Source of the DNA: Candidatus Cloacimonadota bacterium
GTDB taxonomy: Bacteria; Cloacimonadota; Cloacimonadia; Cloacimonadales; Cloacimonadaceae
Reading direction: 5' to 3'
Length of the DNA stretch: 23,322 nucleotides
Assembly (NCBI GenBank): GCA_028681035.1
Contig: JAQUJJ010000053.1
Coordinates: 1 to 23,322 of the forward strand
Shown here: piece after piece, positions 1-6,765 of the stretch
Layout: each line of letters opens with the position of its first letter
Numbering within the stretch: position 1 is the stretch's first letter
The notes under the pieces: model-generated
Databases searched by the model: none
Told to the model about the DNA's origin: nothing
Seen by the model: only the letters and a program-made list of their open reading frames with translations
Position numbers and translations under genes: made by a program

Positions 1-28
1 GGGCTGCCTCGAATGAGGTAGCCCTTTC
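1..28 (+). terminator. Hairpin with short T-rich tail at the window edge
   Basis: A 10-bp stem (GGGCTGCCTC with GAGGTAGCCC, one G-T pair) closes on a GAAT loop and is followed by TTTCT. This is the form of an intrinsic terminator for a gene left of the window. One reading frame stays open through it, so it could instead lie inside a coding region. Confidence 0.55.
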
Positions 29-31
29 TGC

Positions 32-477
32 ATTAGCTTATTTCAAACTCACTACTTATCCCAAGGATCATCATATCAACTTCAAGATGGGTATAACCAA
101 ATACGCCCCGTTAAAGGAACACAGCGAAAAAAGAAAATGCTTACGACCCCACTTACATCCATAGAAGAGAAGCCTACCGTGAGGACTCCTTCGATCTGGA
201 AGCTGTCCTCGAACCTCAGCAGTATTATACACTGATGACTTACCTGCTCGGCCCCGGCAAGCTCTATCTGGAATACACAGCCTATAATGAAGTGAAACAC
301 CAGTTCCCCGTTACCATAGCCCAACTGCCCAAGTGTCCGGATGACCTGCATGAGTTCCCTACCAAGATCAAGTTCTCACTTGAATCAAGATACATCGGCT
401 CACCCGGCTACATCGACTTCGGTATCATCATTATCACCGACTTTGACGAGACGGTTAACCCGCCCAACCAGAATTAG
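32..477 (+). CDS. Phage tail-like structural protein, frame-disrupted or made by -1 frameshifting
   Basis: The frame that ends at 477 is open from 115 but has no ATG, GTG or TTG before the ATG at 235, which lies in the middle of a well-formed protein. Codons from 127 read KKENAYDPTYIHRREAYRED and run into YLLGPGKLYLEY and PTKIKFSLESRYIGSPGYID, the style of small phage tail or baseplate proteins; I cannot name the family. The reading frame one base over (open 17-232) gives QLQDGYNQIRPVKGTQRKK and joins smoothly by a -1 shift at AAAAAAG (127-133). It also has no usual start; ATT at 32 is only a formal left limit. The third frame, open from the window edge, would need a +1 shift. A one-base loss in the A6 run, whether a mutation or an assembly error, explains this as well. 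The fibre-like gene at 501 follows closely in the same direction. Confidence 0.5.
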
Positions 478-500
478 ACAAGAGCATAACAGGAGCATAC

Positions 501-1157
501 ATGTATAAATTCGCTATCAGTTACTACACTATGGAAGGCACAGAGCGTAAACCCCAATCCGGAGTGGATATCCGTTTGCTCAGACCGGGACAGTCTTGGT
601 CGGAAGGCAAGAAACTGATCGAAACAACCCCCAATTCAGGATACTATGAGATCGGTATCGAAACTGAGGCAGACTGCGGCTTCTATGAACTCTGGGACAA
701 TCTCGGTAATCCAACAGGTCAGTTCAGTGGTAAGGCCTGCACGATCGGGAAGCTCGATGCCAGGGGATTACAGAACAACTGTATCTATGGCAATCACATA
801 GAAGATGGAGTCGTTACCGGAAGCAAGATCGCCAATGCAGCGATCTCCACCAATCATCTGCAAGACGGCCTATTATCGCTTTCCAAGCTTCAATACGAGC
901 TTCAGGATCAAGACAAAGGCATAGGCGACAATACTCAAAGCAGCCCTGCCGGTTGTAGAGACGATCGTTTTATCAATCATAAGCTGGATAAGGAATACGC
1001 TACTGTCCCTCACATCCTCTTAACCAACCAGTGCAATTGCTTCCTCTATATCTCCGAGATCAAGCAGGATGGCAGCCAGATAAGCATCACCATCGGCATC
1101 GGCAATAACTTCGATGCAGAACAAGCAAGATATCAATTGATCGCCTTAGCCTACTAA
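501..1157 (+). CDS. Phage tail-fibre-like structural protein
   Basis: This gene encodes 218 residues, with no signal peptide or membrane segment. The N-terminal ~95 residues look like a beta-sandwich (MYKFAISYYTMEGTERKPQS, GYYEIGIETEADCGFYELWD). The middle holds the phage-fibre style stretch IEDGVVTGSKIANAAISTNH at about residues 100-120. Such short DGxVTxxKIA repeats are common in trimeric tail fibres and in fibre-like proteins of contractile injection systems. The C-terminal ~60 residues (VPHILLTNQC, ISITIGIGNN) resemble a small receptor-binding beta domain. AGGAG at 491-495 sets the ATG at 501. It follows the 32-477 gene by 23 bp and is followed by a hairpin at 1184, so the two are probably co-transcribed. 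No other phage genes are visible, so this is the edge of a prophage, a remnant, or a tail-derived particle. The exact family is not recognised. Confidence 0.55.
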   Translation: MYKFAISYYTMEGTERKPQSGVDIRLLRPGQSWSEGKKLIETTPNSGYYEIGIETEADCGFYELWDNLGNPTGQFSGKACTIGKLDARGLQNNCIYGNHIEDGVVTGSKIANAAISTNHLQDGLLSLSKLQYELQDQDKGIGDNTQSSPAGCRDDRFINHKLDKEYATVPHILLTNQCNCFLYISEIKQDGSQISITIGIGNNFDAEQARYQLIALAY

Positions 1158-1183
1158 AACCAGCCCAATAATCACCCCAAGAG

Positions 1184-1208
1184 ACAAACCCGGCAGAACC
1201 GGGTTTGT
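1184..1208 (+). terminator. Strong hairpin after the phage-like genes
   Basis: ACAAACCCGG and CCGGGTTTGT form a perfect 10-bp stem with a CAGAA loop, 26 bp after the stop of the fibre-like gene. There is no T-run on either side, so it may terminate weakly or protect the 3' end. It also lies 30 bp past the end of the minus-strand gene at 1238 and could serve both directions. Confidence 0.5.
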
Positions 1209-1237
1209 GGGATCAGGCTAATGCCCATTCCTTAATA

Positions 1238-1549
1238 TTACTTCTTTTCCAACCTGCATATAAGCTCTGCCATCAAGTTAATCATTTCCTTATAGTCTCC
1301 GCATTCCCAAGCATCATCAGCCTTGAATTTGATCTCTTCCACCGTCATCTTCTCCGACTGCAGCCAGGGGCCTCGGAACTGATTCCACCAGTTCTTGTAG
1401 TGATATGCGTTGGCTAATGGATCGTCCTCAAGCATCTCTTCGACTGCTTGCTCCGTCCCATCCTCATGCATCAGAATAAGTTGGCTGCCTGATGTGACCA
1501 TCTCCTCCAGTGTTGCTTTGTCTTTGCCATTCTTGTCTTGCTTGTTCAT
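1238..1549 (-). CDS. Small acidic hypothetical protein
   Basis: This gene encodes 103 residues starting MNKQDKNGKDKATLEEMVTS. An AAGGAGAT ribosome site 6 bases before the ATG decides this start. The frame stays open upstream to another ATG at 1657, which would add 36 residues but has only a weak AAGAAG site. The protein is rich in Glu, Asp and Lys with short helical stretches (EQAVEEMLEDDPLANAYHYK, CRLEKK at the end). It has no signal peptide, membrane segment or metal motif. I do not recognise a family. It lies opposite and next to the phage-like genes, so it may be a phage accessory gene. Confidence 0.5.
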   Translation of the reverse strand: MNKQDKNGKDKATLEEMVTSGSQLILMHEDGTEQAVEEMLEDDPLANAYHYKNWWNQFRGPWLQSEKMTVEEIKFKADDAWECGDYKEMINLMAELICRLEKK

Positions 1550-1730
1550 CTTGATCTCCTTCTCGGTTACCCGACTGTTGATTAATGGTTCTACACAGAA
1601 CCAGTGGCAACCGTGGTCAAGTCCTTTCTCTGCAATACGATAAGATAAACGAGACATTGCTTCTTGACAGAATACAGGTATAAAAGAAACTGCCTATAGC
1701 CTACAGACCCTACATAGAATGCCCTCCGAT

Positions 1731-1767
1731 ACGTGGAGACACCGCCCGGTGCTCTCCACGTTTTTTA
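1731..1767 (+). terminator. Intrinsic terminator, plus strand
   Basis: ACGTGGAGA-CACC pairs with GGTGCTCTCCACGT (one bulged base) and is followed at once by TTTTTTAT. This is a classic Rho-independent terminator reading rightward. No plus-strand gene lies directly before it. It may shield the SatD region from read-through out of the phage-like genes. Confidence 0.75.
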
Positions 1768-1798
1768 TAGAATCAAATCTGCTGTCCATTTCATCTGC

Positions 1799-1953
1799 GA
1801 TTTGCAAAAAGGGTGATACTGGATTTGTAAAAACCTTGATACTGGATTTGTAAAAAGGTTGAAACCGATTTGCAAAAAGGTTGATACTGGAGTCTCACCA
1901 TAAATGGCGATTTGTAACGAAAGTGATACTATTTGCAATTTCACTTGATACTC
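1799..1953. repeat. Iteron-like tandem repeats, about six copies of 22-23 bp
   Basis: Units start at 1799, 1822, 1845 and 1867. After a 19-bp spacer, two more diverged units start at 1909 and 1931. The consensus is GATTTGyAAAAAGGTTGATA followed by CTG. The first four units lie head to tail with no spacer, so this is not a CRISPR array. A period of 22-23 bp is about two helical turns, which places every copy on the same DNA face. That is typical of protein-binding iterons or repeated operators. The array lies 120-275 bp before the SatD start. The last unit overlaps a possible promoter (TTGCAA 1933, TATACT 1954, 15-bp gap). Confidence 0.8.
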
Positions 1954-2073
1954 TATACTCTTTACAGGCTTCAACATACCTTATCCCACACCCATGCAAG
2001 CAAAATTCTTGACACCCATCTGCAAACTGTTTTAGTTGCATCAATAAAGATTATTAACGAAAGAGGACAGAGC

Positions 2074-2721
2074 ATGATAGCCGTTTTAACCTGTGACATC
2101 ATAGCTTCACGAACCTATTCCGATGCGCAGAGGCAGGTTTTGGATGCAGATTTGCGGCTTGCATTCAGGGATAGCTGTATGGCAATTCCCCAAGCCAAAG
2201 CAGACTATCTTTCCTTCTCGGTTATCCAGGGGGACGAATTCCAATTCAGCCTCGAAGCACCACGGTATTTTTATCGCTTTCTTCTCATGTTCCGCAATCG
2301 CCTCGCCCTCAGCAGCATAGAACCCATGCCTTGTTTTAGAGCTGGCATTGGCTTTGGCAGCAGAAGCATAGTAGGCGACAACAGCTACCAAATGGATGGC
2401 AGTGCTTATCATCATGCGCGCAGTGCGATGAATAGCTTCAGCCAAGCAAACTTTAAAAATAGGCTTAGTGCGGTTGTGCATGAAAAGCAAACACTTACCA
2501 ACGCCTTAAATACCATGCTGGCATTTTGCGATAGCATCGAACAAGGCTGGACGCTCACGCAGCGCAATGCCATAGCCCACGCATTTACCCAAGGTAACTC
2601 CCGCCAGATTGCAGCCATTTTGCAGGTAAGCCGCCAGAATGTGGATAAACTGCTTAAAAGTGCACAGTGGGAGCTAATCTCCCAAGCGATGGACTACTTT
2701 GAGAATGTTACAGGTAAATAG
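2074..2721 (+). CDS. SatD-family protein with C-terminal helix-turn-helix
   Basis: This gene encodes 215 residues. AAGAGGA 6 bases before the ATG at 2074 decides the start; the frame is open further upstream but without a ribosome site. The N-terminus MIAVLTCDIIASR, then VIQGDEFQFSL (residues 50-60) and CFRAGIGFGS (87-96) follow the SatD pattern. SatD proteins look like a degenerate nucleotidyl-cyclase or GGDEF fold, with acidic residues where those enzymes bind metal (Asp8; Asp54-Glu55). Residues 175-198 (NSRQIAAILQVSRQNVDKLL) form a clear helix-turn-helix, so the protein probably binds DNA. The tandem repeats upstream are an obvious candidate target. The SatD name comes from the streptococcal sat operon; the biochemical role is not known. 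The DUF3307 membrane gene follows 165 bp later. Family assignment is fairly sure; cyclase activity is only a possibility. Confidence 0.75.
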   Translation: MIAVLTCDIIASRTYSDAQRQVLDADLRLAFRDSCMAIPQAKADYLSFSVIQGDEFQFSLEAPRYFYRFLLMFRNRLALSSIEPMPCFRAGIGFGSRSIVGDNSYQMDGSAYHHARSAMNSFSQANFKNRLSAVVHEKQTLTNALNTMLAFCDSIEQGWTLTQRNAIAHAFTQGNSRQIAAILQVSRQNVDKLLKSAQWELISQAMDYFENVTGK

Positions 2722-2794
2722 AACACAGAGCTTTATGCGCAAGGTTAGCACATATCTGGGACTTGTTTGCTTACCTAAAGCAGCACCCTTAAAC

Positions 2795-2817
2795 GGTTGC
2801 TTATTGCTAAAGCAACC
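2795..2817 (+). other. Intercistronic stem-loop
   Basis: GGTTGCTT and AAGCAACC form a perfect 8-bp stem with a 7-base loop between the SatD and DUF3307 genes. No T-run follows, so it is more likely an RNA processing or stability element than a terminator. Confidence 0.45.
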
Positions 2818-2886
2818 TATATTGATTGCTGCTAAGTGTTTCTGTTTGCCAAGCCGCGCCTTAAATTGCGGATTAAGGGGGGGCTT

Positions 2887-3618
2887 ATGCTACTCTGGCG
2901 ATTGATATTTGCCCTCTTTGTTAGTGATTTCCTGCTGCAAAATAAGTGGATTATCTATAATAAGCATCGTTTCAAGGGGCTGGCAACACATTGCGGTATA
3001 TATCTTTGCGTAATGCTGATGTGTTTAGTTGACCTGTTGTCTGCCAAGGTTATACTCTGGCTGTTTATCTTGGCTGTCCTGCATGGAGTGGTAGATTACG
3101 CCAAGCGTTTGGCTCAGCCGCTATTTGGCAGGCATTTGTGGCTGTTGTTTATTGGTGATCAGATGTTACACGGGATTACTATCTTGCTGGCAGCAGCGCA
3201 GCTAAGTGCAGCAGATCATCAGTTATTGACGAACCTGCTGCATACCATCCCTCCCGAATTGTTCTTCAAATACAGTGCATTGTTTATTATCAATGTCTTT
3301 GGCGGAGTGTACTTTACGGGCGCAGCAATCAACGGAGTGTTGGATAGCGAAACCGAATTGGACGAAGAGCAGACACGTGCCTCTACGGTGATCGGGATAA
3401 GTGAACGCTTTTTAATTACCATTGCCGTGTTGATAGGGCATTACGAGTTAATTGCCTTTCTAATTGCGGCAAAGTCTTTAATCCGTCTTCCCGAAATTCA
3501 GAACGACAAAACGGAGCGAGGCGCAGCTCATTTTAGCAACTACTTTCTGGTGGGAACTTTCCTCAGTTATTCCTGGGCTTTGTCCATAGCTATCTTATTC
3601 AGCAAGTTGTTTTTATAA
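2887..3618 (+). CDS. DUF3307 family membrane protein
   Basis: This gene encodes 243 residues starting MLLWRLIFALFVSDFLLQNK. The pattern of an N-terminal helix with SDFLLQ, then HxxxY, LHGVVDYAKR and GDQMLHG is typical of DUF3307. About six hydrophobic segments are visible, with a charged loop (DSETELDEEQTRA) in the second half, so it sits in the inner membrane. TAAGGGGGG at 2874-2882 sets the start at 2887; an in-frame ATG at 2836 would add 17 basic residues and lacks a ribosome site. CCTTAA 2859-2864 can pair with TTAAGG 2873-2878, which would cover part of the ribosome site. SatD and DUF3307 genes are often neighbours, so they probably act together. The function of the pair is not known. 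Confidence 0.75.
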   Translation: MLLWRLIFALFVSDFLLQNKWIIYNKHRFKGLATHCGIYLCVMLMCLVDLLSAKVILWLFILAVLHGVVDYAKRLAQPLFGRHLWLLFIGDQMLHGITILLAAAQLSAADHQLLTNLLHTIPPELFFKYSALFIINVFGGVYFTGAAINGVLDSETELDEEQTRASTVIGISERFLITIAVLIGHYELIAFLIAAKSLIRLPEIQNDKTERGAAHFSNYFLVGTFLSYSWALSIAILFSKLFL

Positions 3619-3646
3619 GCAAGTAGCCAAGTTGGATAACCCTATG

Positions 3647-3907
3647 TCAGCACGGGTTAAAAAAGAGGAGACAAGCAGAGCGGCGTGGTAAATATCCTGC
3701 TTTACCACAGCGCAGCACCACTTCTTTGTTCACTTTCACACCGCTGATGTAAGAGCCATCATGCACCGTGATAATATCTCCATTTACGGCAGCTAACATA
3801 GCCAGTTTGATAGTGGCATATTCCTGACCTATACCCACTTGCAATTCAGTAGCAAAGATGCTCGTAACTAAAGCTCCAAAGACGATCAGCATTATAACAT
3901 ATCTCAT
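3647..3907 (-). pseudogene. Truncated secreted beta-helix (NosD/pectate-lyase-like) protein
   Basis: This frame encodes 86 residues. It has a signal peptide (MRYVIMLIVFGALVTSIFA) and then LQVGIGQEYATIKLAMLAAV and NGDIITVHDGSYISGVKVNK. That is the usual opening of right-handed parallel beta-helix proteins, which normally continue for several hundred residues. Here the homology stops near residue 65 and about 20 unrelated residues lead to a stop. AAAGGAGT 5 bases before the ATG is a good ribosome site, so it may still be translated. It follows the FGE gene by 72 bp on the same strand. It is probably the 5' remnant of a longer gene lost when the DNA to its left was rearranged. Confidence 0.65.
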
Positions 3908-3979
3908 AAGATACTCCTTTTTTTGTGAGAGCCATTGCTTCCTTATAATCTTAAGAACTGAAGTGCATTTTCAGTTCTG

Positions 3980-5926
3980 CTAACGCACGGATATCCTACA
4001 CACGCGGAAACCAATACCTGAGTGGTTGTTGACCGGAGTTTGGCCAGACCGGTAAGTAACTGCGCAGACGAGGGCAAGGTAGCTCCAGCCACCGCCACGT
4101 AGCGCACGAGTAGTCCCGATTGTAGCACCGTGTGGATTAGTCTGAGCTCCACTGGGATAGTCGCCATAGATGTCCCAACACCACTCATGCACATTGCCAC
4201 TCATGTCGTATAATCCAAGCTCATTGGCAAGCTTGGTGCCTACAATGTGGGTGCTACCAGAACTGGGTGAACACCAAGCTACTTCACCAACAATATTACT
4301 GCCGCTATAAGTGTAGTTGTTAGGCGGGTCAGTGTTTCCACCCTTAGCTGCATACATCCACTCCATTTCGGTAGGTAAGCGATAGCCATTGGCTGCCCAG
4401 TTGCAGCTTATATTAGTTTGGTTAGCGTTGGTATTCCAGCCACTTGGCCAGTCAGCAGGATTTGTATAGTAGAAATCTTGAACTCTGTAGCTATAGCAAG
4501 GAGTTAAGCCTTCCTGCATACTTCTTAGATTACTGTATTTGATGGCATCGAACCAGGATACATTATAGACGGGATAGTCGCTGCCCTCACCGTAGCCAGA
4601 GGCAGGATTAGTCCCCATCACCGCCTGATATTCATCCTGGGTAAGCTCATATTTACCGAGGTAGAAGCTGCTAACGGTTACATCAGAAGTGCCGTTATTA
4701 AATGTGCCGCCATTCACTAAAACGAAGTTTTCTACGGATCGACAGACGCGGAAACCTATGTTGTAGTAGTAGTTGGCCGGCTCGTTGTAGTACCGATCGG
4801 AAACCTCGCAGAAATTAGAATTGTGATTCCAGGCACCACCGCGCAGCATACGGTAAAGCCCGCTATTTGCACCTGTAGGATTATTTTGTGAACCACTCGG
4901 GTAACTGCCATAGGTGTCCCAACACCATTCCCAGATGTTACCACTCATGTCATAAAGACCAAGCTCATTAGCAAGTTTGGTCCCTACGGTGTGGACACCG
5001 TAATCTGGATAGAATATTCCCATAGCACATGCGTTATTGTAAAACCACGCCACAGCATCGATGTCATCGCTCCCGCTGTAAGTGTAATTATGCGTCTGAT
5101 TTCCACCACGGGCAGCAAACTGCCACTCAGCTTCAGTAGGCAGACGGTAGCCATTGGCTGTCCAGTCGCAGCTTACATTTGTGTGGTTGGCATTGCTGGT
5201 GTTCCAGCCTCCAGGCCAGTAAGCAGGGTTGGTGCCATAAGTGCTATAGCTGTAGCAAGGAGTAAGCCCTTCCTGCATACTTCTCCGATTACTGTATTCG
5301 ATGGCATTAAACCAGGATACATTGTAAATAGGATGGTTGCTGCCAACACCGAAGTTACCATAGCCGGAGGTAGGATTAGTATCCATCACCGCCACATATT
5401 CATCCTGCGTAAGCTCATACTTATCCAGGTAGAAGCTGCTAATGGTTACATCAGAGGTTCCGTTATTGAAAGCACCACCTTCCACCAGGATGAGGGGGTT
5501 ATCCTCTGGGAGCAGGGCTGTAACATAATAGAAATACATCGGCTGATCAGGATTAACCAGATAGGATAAGGTCCCAGAGGGCAGGGTAGTGAGAAGCATC
5601 CATACATCTGATTCAATTGGATCAGGAATTTCAGCATAATAGATATTATACCCGGTGGCACCGGTAATAGCAGCCCAGCTTAAGAGCATTTGCCCATCAA
5701 GATTCAACTCCAACTGCAGAACGGGCGGGGTACCTGTTTTAGGAGCATAATGGCTGCTTACGGGTAGTGCCATAACTTCTTTTGGGTTGCTCGAAGGCAC
5801 GTTGATGATGGAAAGTTTGGGGTTTAGTTTATCGTTTGCGACGGATGCAGATATGCCATTGCTGCTGAACGAGAAGGCTCCGGTTAGCAGCACACACAGC
5901 ACGGTTACCAATAATGCTTTACGCAT
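3980..5926 (-). CDS. Secreted protein with two tandem FGE-sulfatase (SUMF1) domains
   Basis: This gene encodes 648 residues. A signal peptide (about 1-27, MRKALLVTVLCVLLTGAFSF) is followed by a low-complexity linker, a fibronectin-III-like domain (about 66-140), and two FGE-sulfatase domains (about 146-398 and 401-648). Each repeat carries GGxFNNGTSDVT, YELTQDEY, NGYRLPTE, LGLYDMSGN and IGFRVCR. The two share most of these motifs almost word for word, so they arose by internal duplication. True formylglycine-generating enzymes use two cysteines just after the RGGxW motif. Here the first is replaced (His in repeat 1, Tyr in repeat 2) and only the second remains, so sulfatase activation is unlikely and a binding role is more probable. 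GGAGGAAAT before the ATG is a strong ribosome site. The gene has its own promoter at 6014-6042. Confidence 0.85.
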   Translation of the reverse strand: MRKALLVTVLCVLLTGAFSFSSNGISASVANDKLNPKLSIINVPSSNPKEVMALPVSSHYAPKTGTPPVLQLELNLDGQMLLSWAAITGATGYNIYYAEIPDPIESDVWMLLTTLPSGTLSYLVNPDQPMYFYYVTALLPEDNPLILVEGGAFNNGTSDVTISSFYLDKYELTQDEYVAVMDTNPTSGYGNFGVGSNHPIYNVSWFNAIEYSNRRSMQEGLTPCYSYSTYGTNPAYWPGGWNTSNANHTNVSCDWTANGYRLPTEAEWQFAARGGNQTHNYTYSGSDDIDAVAWFYNNACAMGIFYPDYGVHTVGTKLANELGLYDMSGNIWEWCWDTYGSYPSGSQNNPTGANSGLYRMLRGGAWNHNSNFCEVSDRYYNEPANYYYNIGFRVCRSVENFVLVNGGTFNNGTSDVTVSSFYLGKYELTQDEYQAVMGTNPASGYGEGSDYPVYNVSWFDAIKYSNLRSMQEGLTPCYSYRVQDFYYTNPADWPSGWNTNANQTNISCNWAANGYRLPTEMEWMYAAKGGNTDPPNNYTYSGSNIVGEVAWCSPSSGSTHIVGTKLANELGLYDMSGNVHEWCWDIYGDYPSGAQTNPHGATIGTTRALRGGGWSYLALVCAVTYRSGQTPVNNHSGIGFRVCRISVR

Positions 5927-6013
5927 ATTTCCTCCATTTTGTCACCTCAGTAGGTGGCTGTTTGTAGGTTATTGTCGTTTAGATCGCTTGCTCAAAATAA
6001 GCCTATAACTTAT

Positions 6014-6042
6014 AATGTAACTGAGTTTTAGTTTCTTGTCAA
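6014..6042 (-). promoter_or_regulatory. Promoter of the FGE-domain gene
   Basis: On the minus strand TTGACA (6042-6037) and TACATT (6019-6014) are 17 bp apart. The -35 is a perfect sigma-70 match and the -10 matches at four of six positions. It lies about 90 bp before the FGE start codon. Confidence 0.55.
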
Positions 6043-6110
6043 TAGCATTTTTCTGTATAGGTATTTCTCCATTATCGGGAAAGCAATGTTTTGGGTGAAA
6101 CAGATTGAGT

Positions 6111-6271
6111 AGGAACACGGATTGGGCTGAATAAACGGATTAACACAGATATTAGAACAAGGTGTGATAACTAAAATCGGTTAAAAAAGCAAAATCAATT
6201 GCTAAATTATTCCAGATTTACCTAAACTAATCCGCAAAAATCCGTTTAATCTGCTAAATCTGTGTTCCTAT
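6111..6271. repeat. Imperfect inverted repeat, AGGAACACrGATT ends
   Basis: The left arm (about 6111-6155) reads AGGAACACGGATT, then AATAAACGGATTAACACAGA. The right arm (about 6225-6271), read on the minus strand, starts AGGAACACAGATT and continues AGATTAAACGGATT. The arms are about 45 bp each around an AT-rich centre of about 70 bp with no coding capacity. It looks like a decayed dispersed or MITE-like element. Confidence 0.55.
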
Positions 6272-6329
6272 TAATTTTTGGGGGAAGTCTAAGAATGTAA
6301 AGCAATCATGCAACTTGCGTGCTTTGTAG

Positions 6330-6386
6330 CAACGTAAGCGGGACGCCTACTCCTCCAGTGCAGACGAAACGTTTGTAGCTCCAATC
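6330..6386 (+). repeat. Three-base-loop hairpin repeat, copy A
   Basis: The core AACGTAAGCGGGACG, then CTACTCCTCCAGT and CAGACGAAACG, matches the copy at 21338-21392 closely. It forms two short imperfect hairpins with GGA and AAA loops joined by the CTCCTCCAG linker. It directly adjoins the palindromic repeat at 6388. Confidence 0.6.
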
Positions 6387-6387
6387 C

Positions 6388-6449
6388 CCCTATCATTGCC
6401 CACTCATTGTCCATGTGGAGGGCAATGAGTGGGCAATGATAGGGCAATT
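6388..6449. repeat. 62-bp palindromic repeat, copy 1
   Basis: Two perfectly complementary 22-bp arms (6388-6409 and 6423-6444) surround a 13-base loop containing TCCATGTGGA. Each arm is built of 11-bp units (GGGCAATGAGT, GGGCAATGATA, then GGGCAATT). The 62 bp are identical to 13939-14000. No transposase is near, so it is a REP-like or MITE-like element. Confidence 0.85.
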
Positions 6450-6573
6450 CAAGCAAGTGACACGTCCAAAATGCAGCAAAGTAGCTCATAGATGCAATCA
6501 CCCACTATAAGTGGACTTGAGCTAAATTGAACAGTCTCCTGAAAAGGAAACTTTCTGTGTTTCAAGAAAAACA

Positions 6574-6612
6574 TTGACAAAACATGGGTGCTTTTAAAAT
6601 GAGCATATGCTC
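6574..6612 (+). promoter_or_regulatory. Candidate promoter with GAGCATATGCTC operator
   Basis: TTGACA at 6574-6579 and TAAAAT at 6595-6600 (15-bp gap, short of ideal) are followed at once by the perfect 12-bp palindrome GAGCATATGCTC (6601-6612), about where transcription would begin. It is the only good promoter ahead of the NifX/MinD operon, about 150 bp before its first gene. The palindrome is a natural operator candidate for the DUF134 regulator in that operon, which is inference. Confidence 0.5.
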
Positions 6613-6734
6613 TATTGGATATTGTTTCATCTTTATCATTATGGCTTGGCTGATATGGCTTTATGGCTGAAAACAAGCAAGCGTTGATAAAAGTGATGCA
6701 AGGTACGCAGCATAGAGCCTTAATGTAAAATATA

Positions 6735-6748
6735 GAGTCTTAAGACTC
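6735..6748. promoter_or_regulatory. Perfect palindrome GAGTCTTAAGACTC before the operon
   Basis: A 14-bp perfect palindrome lies 4 bp before the AAAGGAGA ribosome site of the first operon gene. It shares the GAG...CTC ends with the palindrome at 6601. It could be a second operator or a short hairpin in the leader RNA. Confidence 0.45.
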
Positions 6749-6765
6749 AGATAAAGGAGACCTAC

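Larger units (their letters stand above)
6043..6573. other. Non-coding stretch with three repeat elements
   Basis: No gene is visible in this stretch. It holds an imperfect inverted repeat (6111-6271), a copy of the three-base-loop hairpin repeat (about 6330-6386) and a long palindromic repeat (6388-6449). Open frames here are shadows of those repeats. Confidence 0.7.

Noticed and set aside
1549..1657. Longer start for the small minus-strand gene
   Set aside because: The ATG at 1657 has only a weak AAGAAG site, while AAGGAGAT sits ideally before the ATG at 1549. The extension remains possible.
1799..1953. CRISPR array
   Set aside because: The 22-23 bp units abut directly or have one 19-bp gap; there are no regular unique spacers and no cas genes.
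4991..5569. 192-residue plus-strand open frame opposite the FGE gene
   Set aside because: It is a shadow of the FGE repeat on the other strand, with no recognisable domain.
6289..6501. Short minus-strand frame whose LPYHCPLIALHMDNEWAMIG stretch recurs at 13921-14151
   Set aside because: The shared peptide is only a translation of the identical 62-bp palindrome; the flanks do not match and there is no ribosome site.
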